Shown in pieces: positions 52,540-60,911 of a DNA stretch of 64,000 nt (positions within the stretch are counted from its first letter, which is position 1; each line of letters begins with the position of its first letter). Position numbers and translations under genes: made by a program. The stretch is taken from positions 19,482-83,481 of the forward strand of contig JAZQHC010000049.1 of NCBI GenBank assembly GCA_045540335.1. The letters are read 5' to 3'. The notes under the pieces are model-generated. The model was not told where the DNA came from. It was given only the letters and a program-made list of their open reading frames with translations, and searched no databases. The stretch is from RGIG7213 sp045540335 (GTDB lineage Bacteria; Bacillota; Clostridia; Oscillospirales; CAG-272).

Positions 52540-54459
52540 TTATTTCCTTCTTTTCGTGTTTTTTTGCAGTTTTTTCCCCTTCGCGGTATTATCTTTGCCA
52601 AAAGAATACGTTGACTTTTTAACTTTATCCTTTGCATCGTTTTTCGTTGTGTTTAAGGGCTTTACAAGGCAATTCGGTGAAAAGCCTATAAGGTCCTCTC
52701 TATGCGCTTTTTTCAGCGCCTCAATTACCGTTTTTCGATTTTCGGGGCGGTTGTATTGAAGAAGCGCACGTTGCAGCTTCTTTTCTTCATACGTTCGCGC
52801 TACGTAAACCTTTTTACCGTCTAACGGATTTATGCCCGTATAAAACATCGTAGTAGATACCGTGCCGGGCGTAGGATAAAAGTCTTGAACCTGTTCGGGG
52901 GCGTATCCGCTTTTTTTCAAATACAGCGCAAGCTCTACCGCGTCGTTAAGCGTGCTTCCGGGGTGGCTTGACATAAGGTACGGAACAAGATATTGTTCTT
53001 TTCCGTATTGCTTGCACAAATCGAAATATTTTTTCTTGAATTGTTCGTAAACGGATATATCGGGCTTGCCCATATATTTTAAAACGTTTGAAGAACAATG
53101 CTCGGGTGCGACCTTAAGCTGACCGCTTACGTGGTCTTTAACTAATCTGCGGAAGAAGGTATCGTCTTTATCAAGCATAAGGTAATCAAACCTTATACCG
53201 GATCTGATAAATACTTTTTTCACCCCTGGTAGGCTTTTCAATTCATCAAGCAGCTTTATATATTCCGTATGGCTTACCTTCAAATTTTTACACGGCGTGG
53301 GTGCAAGGCATTTTTTTCTCGGGCAGATACCGTTTGTTTTCTGTTGCTCGCACGAACCGTATCTGAAATTCGCCGTAGGGCCGCCAACGTCGTGTATATA
53401 TCCCTTGAAGTTTGGCATTTGTATAATTTTTTTCGCCTCGTTCACTACGGATTCTATACTGCGCGAAACAACTGTTCTTCCCTGGTGGAAGGCAAGCGCA
53501 CAGAAATTACATCCGCCAAAGCACCCCCTTGTATGCGTAAGGGAAAGCGATACCTCTTCTATCGCAGGTACACCGCCATCCTTTTCGTAAGACGGGTGGT
53601 AAGTACGCATATACGGAAGCGAATAAACCCTATCAAGCTCTTGCCTCGTAAGCGGCGGCATAGGTGGGTTTACTACAAGCATTTTATTATCGTAAAATTC
53701 GGTTACTGCCTTGCCGTGGATATGATCGCATTCCGCGTATTGTATTCCGTATGCCTTTGCATACAACGCTTTATCCGTTTTCAAATCATCGTATTCAAAG
53801 CCTTGAACAACGTCAAAATGTATTTTATCTTCACGCGACGTAACGTACGCCGTTCCGCGCACGTCGTGTATTTTTTTCACAGGAACGCCGCCATCAAGCA
53901 ATTTTGCAATACGCAAAAGAATATTTTCGCCCATACCGTACGTTAAAAGATCGGCTCGGCTGTCGATCAAGATACTGCGGCGAACCTTATCATCCCAATA
54001 ATCGTAATGTGCAAATCTACGCAATGACGCTTCAAGACCGCCTATTATAATCGGAACGTCGCCGTACGCCTCTCTTATACGGTTGCAATAAACGATAACC
54101 GCCCTGTCGGGTCGGTAACCTGCTTTGCCCCCGGGTGAATAATAGTCGCTTGAACGCTTCTTTTTAGATGAAGTATAGTGTGCAACCATAGAATCTATAT
54201 TGCCCGCGCTTACCAAAAAGCCAAGCCTTGGGCGGCCGTATTCTTTAAATGCTTCACAGCTTTTGTAATCCGGCTGCGGAAGCATAGCAACGGTAAATCC
54301 TGCAGATTCTAAAACACGGCTGATTATAGCCGCACCAAACGACGGGTGATCAACGTATGCATCGCCGCACACATATACAAAATCAGGCACGCCCCAGCCA
54401 AGCTGATGCGCCTCTTCTTTATTTATCGGCAGAAAGCCTTTTGTCGTATCTATACTCAT
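52540..54459 (-). CDS. YgiQ-family radical SAM protein
   Basis: A 639-residue radical SAM protein. The cluster motif is CFGGCNFC (about 310-317); PDFVYVCGDAYVDHP and GGLEASLRRFAHYDYW mark the YgiQ N-terminal cobalamin-like domain. CPRKKCLAPTPC adds an extra Cys motif. The tail is Lys-rich. The family's reaction is unknown. It has a promoter that overlaps the divergent kinase promoter. Confidence 0.92.
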   Translation of the reverse strand: MSIDTTKGFLPINKEEAHQLGWGVPDFVYVCGDAYVDHPSFGAAIISRVLESAGFTVAMLPQPDYKSCEAFKEYGRPRLGFLVSAGNIDSMVAHYTSSKKKRSSDYYSPGGKAGYRPDRAVIVYCNRIREAYGDVPIIIGGLEASLRRFAHYDYWDDKVRRSILIDSRADLLTYGMGENILLRIAKLLDGGVPVKKIHDVRGTAYVTSREDKIHFDVVQGFEYDDLKTDKALYAKAYGIQYAECDHIHGKAVTEFYDNKMLVVNPPMPPLTRQELDRVYSLPYMRTYHPSYEKDGGVPAIEEVSLSLTHTRGCFGGCNFCALAFHQGRTVVSRSIESVVNEAKKIIQMPNFKGYIHDVGGPTANFRYGSCEQQKTNGICPRKKCLAPTPCKNLKVSHTEYIKLLDELKSLPGVKKVFIRSGIRFDYLMLDKDDTFFRRLVKDHVSGQLKVAPEHCSSNVLKYMGKPDISVYEQFKKKYFDLCKQYGKEQYLVPYLMSSHPGSTLNDAVELALYLKKSGYAPEQVQDFYPTPGTVSTTMFYTGINPLDGKKVYVARTYEEKKLQRALLQYNRPENRKTVIEALKKAHREDLIGFSPNCLVKPLNTTKNDAKDKVKKSTYSFGKDNTAKGKKLQKNTKRRK

Positions 54460-54500
54460 TTTATTATCCTCAAAGCAGTTAAAAATTTAATATACCCGCC

Positions 54501-54529
54501 TTGACTTTTCTTTAATTATTTTATATCAT
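54501..54529 (+). promoter_or_regulatory. Sigma-A promoter of the shikimate-kinase-like operon
   Basis: TTGACT (54501-54506), 17-nt spacer, TATCAT (54524-54529). Its -10 overlaps that of the ygiQ promoter on the other strand. Confidence 0.75.
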
Positions 54530-54556
54530 TATATAACACTTTAAAAAGTATTTCAA
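54528..54556 (-). promoter_or_regulatory. Sigma-A promoter of ygiQ
   Basis: On the minus strand: TTGAAA (54556-54551), 17-nt spacer, perfect TATAAT (54533-54528). Confidence 0.8.
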
Positions 54557-54591
54557 GTACTGATATAAAAAATTCCGAAAGGGCATTTTTA

Positions 54592-55101
54592 ATGAACATA
54601 ACTTTAATAGGTATGCCCGGCGCAGGCAAAAGCACGCTGGGGGTTATTTTAGCAAAAACCTTATTGATGAATTTCATTGATACGGATATAATAATTCAAA
54701 AGAAAACGGGCAGATCGCTGTGCGAGATAATAAACGCAGAAGGAAGAGAACGCTTTATAAAGCTTGAAAACGAAATTATATCACACATTAAATTCGAAAA
54801 CACCGTTATCGCCACAGGCGGCAGTGCCGTATATGGAAAAGAAGCGATGGAAAAGCTGAAGTCCGATTCTGTAATTATTTATTTGAAGCTGCCTTTAGAC
54901 GAACTGCAGCGTAGAATAAAAAACATAAAAACACGCGGTATCGTTATGCAGGCAGGGCAGACCCTGCAAGACGTTTACGCACTGCGAGCACCGCTTTACG
55001 AAGCGTATGCAGACATTATTATAGATTGTTCTGCCAAAAGCATTGAAGAAAACGTTCAACAAGTGATAAACGAAATACAAGCAAGGGAGGAAAGGTTATG
55101 A
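54592..55101 (+). CDS. Shikimate kinase-like P-loop kinase
   Basis: A 169-residue P-loop kinase. GMPGAGKST (7-15), DTD (30-32), ATGGSAV and RAPLYEAYAD match shikimate kinases. The FR of the usual GE..FR..E motif is FI (55-56), so the arginine that binds the shikimate carboxylate is missing. It could use another small substrate. AAAGGG precedes the ATG. The gene is coupled by a 4-nt overlap (ATGA) to a foldase-like lipoprotein and no other aromatic gene is near. Confidence 0.8.
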   Translation: MNITLIGMPGAGKSTLGVILAKTLLMNFIDTDIIIQKKTGRSLCEIINAEGRERFIKLENEIISHIKFENTVIATGGSAVYGKEAMEKLKSDSVIIYLKLPLDELQRRIKNIKTRGIVMQAGQTLQDVYALRAPLYEAYADIIIDCSAKSIEENVQQVINEIQAREERL

Positions 55102-56192
55102 AAAAAATCATTATTCTCGTACTAGCGCTTTCACTTTTCGCTTCTCTTTTTTCTTGCTCGGAAAGCGAGCCTGCAGAAACCGATAAAACCACAAGTGACA
55201 TAAGCGTTTTATATTCTGAAAACTATTATTTCGACACGTTTCACATGTGGTATTACATTATGGATTGCTACATAAAGGCGTATAATTCACATTCAGAGCA
55301 GGGGTCTCTTTCTGCAGCCGGTATAGACCCTTCAAAGCCTTTAACCGAGCAGTATTTTAACAACACACAGCAAACCTGGCGCGATTATCTTCTTTCTTAC
55401 GGGATAGATCAGCTTGGTCAATGCCTTGTATTGTGCGAGGGGGCAAAAAAAGACGGATTCACCATATCCGATAACGCACTTTCCGCAATACAAAAGGAAA
55501 TAGACGATATAAATTCATACGCGCAATCTATGAAAATAACCGCCGGCGAGCTTTACGGCAGCAAAAGCATAACCGAAGATCATATACGCCACGTGCTAAC
55601 GCTGCAACAGACTGCAAGCGAATATTCGCAGTTTTTATTAAATTCATTTCAATATACGGAAAAGGAATACGAAGAATTCTATAACCAACATAAAGACGAA
55701 CAAGAATATACCTCCGAAACATACCCCACAGCGAATATCTACGTTTTATCATTACAAAACATATTTGCAAATAATCAAGAATTTAAAACCGCCGTTGACC
55801 GCGTACAAAACGAAGTAAAAGCCCTTACATCTAATGGAAGTGTATCACCCGAAGAATTTCTTAAAATAAACAAAAAATTTTACGATATTCCCGTAAATAT
55901 AAGCGGTTTAAGAAGAAATATTTCAAAAGGCGAAATATACGAGCTGTTAAGTATTTCAGATTTTGACGAATGGGCGTTTTCAGAAAAAAGAACCCCCGGT
56001 GATATAAAGCATTTTTACAACACCGAGAAAGATCTATTTGCAGTATTTTATTACGAAAGCGCAGGTGCTTCTGCGTGGCAGGCCGCGGCTGATTCGGATA
56101 TGCGTAACACCGATTATGCAAAAACATACGTTTCAATGGAAAAAACCCATGCCGTAACCGTTATATTAAGTAATGCAAATCAAATAAAATAA
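55098..56192 (+). CDS. PrsA/SurA-like lipoprotein (short paralogue)
   Basis: A 364-residue lipoprotein (lipobox SLFSC, Cys20). Its region about 75-210 parallels the foldase at 45009 (same order: LTEQYFNNTQQTWRDYL, LGQCLVLCEGAK, SYAQSMKITAGELYGSK, LQQTASEYS), and the C-terminus again matches (ESAGASAWQAAADSDMRNTDY). It lacks the central Glu/Lys/Ser-rich part of the longer protein. It probably acts as an extracytoplasmic chaperone. GGAGG precedes the ATG. Confidence 0.8.
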   Translation: MKKIIILVLALSLFASLFSCSESEPAETDKTTSDISVLYSENYYFDTFHMWYYIMDCYIKAYNSHSEQGSLSAAGIDPSKPLTEQYFNNTQQTWRDYLLSYGIDQLGQCLVLCEGAKKDGFTISDNALSAIQKEIDDINSYAQSMKITAGELYGSKSITEDHIRHVLTLQQTASEYSQFLLNSFQYTEKEYEEFYNQHKDEQEYTSETYPTANIYVLSLQNIFANNQEFKTAVDRVQNEVKALTSNGSVSPEEFLKINKKFYDIPVNISGLRRNISKGEIYELLSISDFDEWAFSEKRTPGDIKHFYNTEKDLFAVFYYESAGASAWQAAADSDMRNTDYAKTYVSMEKTHAVTVILSNANQIK

Positions 56193-56238
56193 ACCGCGTT
56201 AAGCGCCGTTTTAATTACAAATAAATTAGTATAAAGCA

Positions 56239-56278
56239 AAAAATATACCATACCCTTTAAAGGATATGGTATATTTTT
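56239..56278. terminator. Bidirectional terminator
   Basis: AAAATATACCATA (56240-56252) pairs with TATGGTATATTTT (56264-56276) around CCCTTTAAAGGA, which can pair further. T-run on the plus strand; it ends the lipoprotein gene and can also end the aldolase gene. Confidence 0.85.
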
Positions 56279-56296
56279 ATTTTTAAATTTTTTCAA

Positions 56297-56947
56297 TTAT
56301 TGGGGAATAGTTGCCCAGTCTTTCATAAACTTTTCAAGACCGCTCTTTGTAAGGGGGTGGTCAACCATTTGCATAATAACCTTGAAAGGAACTGTTGCAA
56401 CGTCTGCACCTGCCTTAGCAAGCTCGATAACGTGAACGGGGTGACGTGTAGAAGCAGCAACGATCTGTGTTGTGCTGCTCTGAATAGCGAACATATCAGC
56501 GATTTCTGTTACGAGATCAAGACCGTTCCAGCCTATATCATCAACTCTGCCCAAGAAGGGAGCAACGTATGTTGCGCCTGCGTTGGAAGCAAGAAGTGCC
56601 TGGCCTGCAGAGAAGCAAAGTGTAACGCATGTTTTGTAACCTTCTTTAGAAAGACGGGAAACAGCCTTAAGACCTTCTGCACACATAGGAATCTTGATGA
56701 TCATGTTTTCGCGGATAGCTTTGATCTGTTCTGCTTCTTTGCACATGCCGTCTGCATCCAAAGAAATAACTTCACCGAAAATAAGCGTATCGTCAGAAAC
56801 GATGCTGTCGATTTCGCGGATAGCATCTTCAAACTTTTTGCCTTCTTTTGCGATGATAGAGGGGTTTGTTGTAACGCCTTCTACAATACCGAGATCATAA
56901 GCTGTTTTGATTTCGTTGATATTGGCTGTATCAATAAAAATTTTCAT
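56297..56947 (-). CDS. fsa: Fructose-6-phosphate aldolase/transaldolase-like
   Basis: A 216-residue enzyme of the FSA/TalC-type subfamily. MKIFIDTANINEIK, GVTTNPSIIAKEG and IIKIPMC with the Schiff-base Lys85 are typical, and length equals bacterial MipB/TalC proteins. It may act as F6P aldolase or transaldolase; sequence alone does not decide. AGGAG precedes the ATG at 56947. It shares the codon bias of the dehydrogenase genes upstream on the same strand. Confidence 0.88.
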   Translation of the reverse strand: MKIFIDTANINEIKTAYDLGIVEGVTTNPSIIAKEGKKFEDAIREIDSIVSDDTLIFGEVISLDADGMCKEAEQIKAIRENMIIKIPMCAEGLKAVSRLSKEGYKTCVTLCFSAGQALLASNAGATYVAPFLGRVDDIGWNGLDLVTEIADMFAIQSSTTQIVAASTRHPVHVIELAKAGADVATVPFKVIMQMVDHPLTKSGLEKFMKDWATIPQ

Positions 56948-56975
56948 TATTTTTCTCCTATCAAATTTATTGTAG

Positions 56976-57005
56976 GTGTGCAATCACCCAAAGGTGACTG
57001 CACAC
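56976..57005 (-). other. Hairpin between the E1 and aldolase genes
   Basis: GTGTGCA-A-TCACC (56976-56988) pairs with GGTGA-C-TGCACAC (56993-57005), with one mismatch. There is no T-run on the minus strand. It may be an RNA-processing or stability element in a long mRNA. Confidence 0.5.
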
Positions 57006-57029
57006 TATGCAACTTTTTTGGTGTTTATA

Positions 57030-59498
57030 TTAAACGCCTTTTTTGCTCTTTCTGATGATTTCTTCGCTTGTGAAGTTTTCACCTGCAACGTAGCCGGGAA
57101 TGGGCATGAGCTTTTCGTGAATAGCATCGATGAACCAAGAGGGCTGCGGGAAGAATTCTTTATCGTATTCGAATGCGGGTGTGATCCAGTTTTTAGCACC
57201 AACAACAACAGGGGGAGCATCGAGGTAATCGAATGCAAGCTGTGTAAGGTTCTGTGCCATATCGTTAAGGATGTTGCCTCTTGTGCAAGCATCAGAAGCG
57301 AGAAGGATCTTACCTGTTTTCTTAATGGATTCAACAACGGGCTCGTAGTTGAAAGGAACAACGGAACGAGCGTCGATAACTTCTGCTGTGATACCGTATT
57401 TTTCTTCAAGTATCTTAGCTGCATCGAGAACTCTGTAAAGTGTTGCACCGATTGTAAGGATAGTAAGGTCTTTACCTTCTTTTCTAACTGCAGGTTCGCC
57501 GAAGGGAACTTCGTAAGTACCTGTAGGAACGCCTTCTTTAACGAATCTTTCACCCATATCGTAGATTCTCTGGCTTTCAAAGAATACAACGGGGTCTGTA
57601 CCGTTGAGGGCTGTTGTCATAAGACCCTTAGCATCGTAAGGTGTTACGGGGAATACAACCTTCAAGCCGGGAATGTGTGCACAAAGTGCTGTCCAGTCTT
57701 GGCTGTGCTGTGCGCCGTATTTAGAACCAACGGATACACGGAGAACAACGGGCATCTTCAACCCGCCTGCAGACATAGACTGCCATTTAGCCATCTGGTT
57801 GAAGATTTCGTCGCCTGCGCAACCGATAAAGTCACAGTACATAAGCTCAACAATAACACGGCCGCCTGCCATACCGTAGCCGCAAGCTGTACCGCAGATA
57901 GCAGATTCGGAAATAGGAGAGTTGAACAATCTGTGGTAAGGAAGTGCTTCTGTAAGGCCTCTGTAAACTGCGAATGCGCCGTTCCAGAAACGAACGTCTT
58001 CACCGTATGCGATAAGTGTGGGGTCTTCATAGAATTTAGCAATGATAGCTTCGAAGATACCGTCGCGGATGTTGTACATCTTCATCTTGGATACTTCTTT
58101 GCCCTTTGCGTCGTAAGCGTAACGAATCTTTGTAGCAAGCTTCTTTACGTTTTCGTTTTCTTCCATAGGTTGAGATACTTCTACGGGGCGATCTTCCATT
58201 TTTGCAACCTTTTCGTTGGAGAACATAAGGTTTTCAAGGAATTCGGGATTCTTGTCGTAATCCGTGTAAGGAGCGATCTCAAGATCGGAAGCAAGCATAA
58301 ACATTCTGTGGTTTCTGTCGATAACTGCAGCTTTAACAGCTTCAAGTTCTTCTGCTGTTGCTACGCCTGCATCAACGATCTGCTGCGGGAATATTGTAAG
58401 GGGATCGAGCTTCTGCCATTCTGCTTCTTCTTCAGGTGTTCTGTAAGACATAACGTCAGAAGTGGAGTGACCGCCCAAACGGTAGGTAACAAGATCAAGA
58501 AGAACAGGACCTTTACCTTCTTTGATAAGAGCCATCTTGCGCTTGTAAGCGTCGATAACTGCCAAGGGGTTCCAACCGTTTACTCTTTCAGCGTTCATCT
58601 GGTTCTGTGCAATGCAACCAAGTCTTACCAGATCGCCGTATGCCATGGTTTCGCCTCTAGTCTGGCCGCCCATGCCGTAGTGGTTGTTATTGAAGTTGAA
58701 GATTATAGGCAAGCCGCCTTTGTAACCGTCTTCCCAAAGTTCATTAAATTGGTCCATAGCTGCGAAGTTCATTGCTTCGAATACGGGGCCGCGTCCTGCA
58801 GCGCCGTCGCCTGCGTTAGCAACTACGATACCATCTTTCTTGTTACATTTTTTAAACAAAGCAACACCTGTTGCGATAGGGCCTGCGCCACCAACGATAG
58901 CGTTGTTGGGGAATATACCGAAGGGCAAGAAGAATGCGTGCATTGAACCACCCAAACCGCGGGAGAAGCCCATATCCTTTGCAAAAAGCTCGCACATAAG
59001 GCCGTACATAAAGTAGTCTCTTGCAAGATCTTTAACGTTAGTTGCCGTAGAATATTTCTTTACAACTTCGTATTGAACACCGCCGTTGTATGTTTCCATT
59101 ATCTTAGTAAGCTCTTCATCAGAAAGCTTCTTGATAGCAGACATCGCTTTTGCGATAACTTCGTGGTGGGAACGGTGTGTACCGAAAATAAAGTCGTTAA
59201 CACCGAGGTTATATGCTTGACCTACTGCAGTTGCTTCTTCGCCGAGACCCAAGTGGGAAGGGCCGGGATATGTGAATTCTTTGCCGTTGTAGATACCTTT
59301 TTTCTTGATATCCATAAGCATTTCTTCGAATTCTCTGATAGCAACCATATCGGCGTACATACCGATAAAGTCTTCTTTGGAATAGTTGTCTTTTTCATCG
59401 GCAACTGTTTTGTCGTATTCGCATACGGGAATGTCATCAAATGTGACTGTGCGCTTTTTAAAGCTCTCTTTAGGGTCCACAAACATTGACTTAGGCAT
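57030..59498 (-). CDS. 2-oxoacid dehydrogenase E1, alpha and beta subunits fused
   Basis: An 822-residue fusion. The E1alpha part (about 1-440) has FGTHRSHHEV and the TPP motif GDGAAGRGP ending in FNNN (about 227-260). The E1beta part (about 470-822) has AYGEDVRFWNGAF, NSPISESAICG and VIVELMYCDF. It decarboxylates a 2-oxoacid (pyruvate most often) with TPP and loads the acyl group on lipoyl-E2. Separate alpha and beta chains are normal; the join with an acidic linker is unusual. It lacks TTA, CTA and TCA codons over most of its length. AGGAG precedes the ATG. Confidence 0.93.
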   Translation of the reverse strand: MPKSMFVDPKESFKKRTVTFDDIPVCEYDKTVADEKDNYSKEDFIGMYADMVAIREFEEMLMDIKKKGIYNGKEFTYPGPSHLGLGEEATAVGQAYNLGVNDFIFGTHRSHHEVIAKAMSAIKKLSDEELTKIMETYNGGVQYEVVKKYSTATNVKDLARDYFMYGLMCELFAKDMGFSRGLGGSMHAFFLPFGIFPNNAIVGGAGPIATGVALFKKCNKKDGIVVANAGDGAAGRGPVFEAMNFAAMDQFNELWEDGYKGGLPIIFNFNNNHYGMGGQTRGETMAYGDLVRLGCIAQNQMNAERVNGWNPLAVIDAYKRKMALIKEGKGPVLLDLVTYRLGGHSTSDVMSYRTPEEEAEWQKLDPLTIFPQQIVDAGVATAEELEAVKAAVIDRNHRMFMLASDLEIAPYTDYDKNPEFLENLMFSNEKVAKMEDRPVEVSQPMEENENVKKLATKIRYAYDAKGKEVSKMKMYNIRDGIFEAIIAKFYEDPTLIAYGEDVRFWNGAFAVYRGLTEALPYHRLFNSPISESAICGTACGYGMAGGRVIVELMYCDFIGCAGDEIFNQMAKWQSMSAGGLKMPVVLRVSVGSKYGAQHSQDWTALCAHIPGLKVVFPVTPYDAKGLMTTALNGTDPVVFFESQRIYDMGERFVKEGVPTGTYEVPFGEPAVRKEGKDLTILTIGATLYRVLDAAKILEEKYGITAEVIDARSVVPFNYEPVVESIKKTGKILLASDACTRGNILNDMAQNLTQLAFDYLDAPPVVVGAKNWITPAFEYDKEFFPQPSWFIDAIHEKLMPIPGYVAGENFTSEEIIRKSKKGV

Positions 59499-59525
59499 AG
59501 TTTTCTCTCCTATATTTTAATAAAA

Positions 59526-60899
59526 TTATTTTACTTCGAACAACGCTTCTCTGATTACTTCGCAAACTGTGGGGTGGGGGAATACGATCTCTTTAAGATT
59601 ATCAAGAGTCATTTCCGTTTCAACCATCATAGCTGCGCCGTAAATAATTTCAGAAGCGTAATTTGCGATCATGTGTACGCCAAGCACGCGGTTATATTTT
59701 TTATCAACGATAACCTTAACGATACCGTCGCCGCCTTCGTTTTCTGCAACATAACGGCCGCTGTAATTCATTGTAAGCTTAACAACTTCTACATCGTAGC
59801 CCTTTGCTTTTGCGGTTGCTTCCGTTTCGCCTACTGCACCAACTTCAGGGTTAGTGTAGATAACCGAGGGGATCGCATTGTATCTCATCCTGTCTTTTTT
59901 GCCGAGAATGTTGTTAATGGCAACTTCACCCTCGCGGTATGCTGTGTGTGCAAGCATAGACACACCGTTGATATCGCCTGCGGCATAAAGACCTGCGATG
60001 CTTGTTTTCATGTATTCGTCGGTCTTAACTGCGCCTCTTTCCATATATACGTTGAGGTTTTCAAGACCGTAGCCTGTCGTAACTGCCCTTCTGCCGATAG
60101 AGCAAAGCACTTTATTTGCCTTAACGGTAACAGCTTTACCGTTTTCATCTTCATAGCTTACGCCGTCTGCCGTAACGCCGGTAACCTTGCATTTCAGGCA
60201 GAAATTGATGCCTTTTTTCTTGTAGTTACCAAGAAGGATCTTGGCAATATCTGCATCTGTCGGGCCGCCGATATGGTCGAGCATTTCAATAACGGTTACG
60301 TTAGAGCCTACCGAATTGTAGTAGGAAGCCATTTCAAGGCCGATAACGCCGCCGCCGATAACAACCAATTCAGCAGGAATCTCTTCAAGATCAAGCACTT
60401 CGCGGTTAGTCATAACGAAGCCGCTTTCAACGCCTTCCCTCAATCCGGGAATCGGGGGTATTACAGGCATAGATCCCGTAGCCAAAAGCATCTGCTTACC
60501 GCAATATACCTTATCGCCTGCGGCAACCTTGAAGCCCTCTTCATCCTTGCCTTGGATCATTGCTTCTGCGTAAACAACCGTTACGCCTGCTGCCTTTTCT
60601 TGCATACCGATACCGCCAACAAGTGTTTTAACCACTTTGTTTTTGCGTGCGATAACCTTCTTTTGGTCGATAGAAGAACCCTCTACCGTTACGCCGTATT
60701 GGCTTGCGTGCTTTGTGTAATCATACACTTTAGCAGAGTACAAAAGTGCTTTTGAGGGAATGCAGCCTTCATTAAGGCAAACGCCGCCCAACGCCCTTTT
60801 TTCTATAATAACAGTTTTAAGACCTGCGTGGCCTGCCTTCAAAGCTGCGTTATAGCCTGCAGGGCCGCCGCCGAGGATTATAAGATCAAACATTTCCAT
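59526..60899 (-). CDS. lpdA: Dihydrolipoyl dehydrogenase (E3)
   Basis: A 457-residue flavoprotein. IILGGGPAGYNAALKAG (FAD), GGVCLNEGCIPSKALL (redox disulfide), VVIGGGVIGLEMA (NAD), and FPHPTVCEV (His acid-base) are all present. It reoxidises dihydrolipoyl-E2 with NAD+. The ATG at 60899 follows AGGTGA; an in-frame GTG three codons upstream overlaps that site. It lies between E2 and E1 genes. Confidence 0.95.
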   Translation of the reverse strand: MEMFDLIILGGGPAGYNAALKAGHAGLKTVIIEKRALGGVCLNEGCIPSKALLYSAKVYDYTKHASQYGVTVEGSSIDQKKVIARKNKVVKTLVGGIGMQEKAAGVTVVYAEAMIQGKDEEGFKVAAGDKVYCGKQMLLATGSMPVIPPIPGLREGVESGFVMTNREVLDLEEIPAELVVIGGGVIGLEMASYYNSVGSNVTVIEMLDHIGGPTDADIAKILLGNYKKKGINFCLKCKVTGVTADGVSYEDENGKAVTVKANKVLCSIGRRAVTTGYGLENLNVYMERGAVKTDEYMKTSIAGLYAAGDINGVSMLAHTAYREGEVAINNILGKKDRMRYNAIPSVIYTNPEVGAVGETEATAKAKGYDVEVVKLTMNYSGRYVAENEGGDGIVKVIVDKKYNRVLGVHMIANYASEIIYGAAMMVETEMTLDNLKEIVFPHPTVCEVIREALFEVK

Positions 60900-60911
60900 T
60901 TTCGTCACCTC

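Noticed and set aside
53269..53946. A 225-codon plus-strand open frame
   Set aside because: Opposite the YgiQ gene, rich in Arg, Tyr and Phe, no start signal.
56300..57055. A 251-codon plus-strand open frame
   Set aside because: Opposite to the aldolase gene, same cause.
56976..58946. A 656-codon open frame on the plus strand
   Set aside because: It lies in codon register opposite the E1 gene and exists because E1 avoids TTA, CTA and TCA codons. The product is rich in Cys, Phe and His with no domain, typical of antisense frames.
59574..60755. A 393-codon plus-strand open frame
   Set aside because: Antisense shadow of lpdA in the same codon register; no ribosome site and an unnatural composition.
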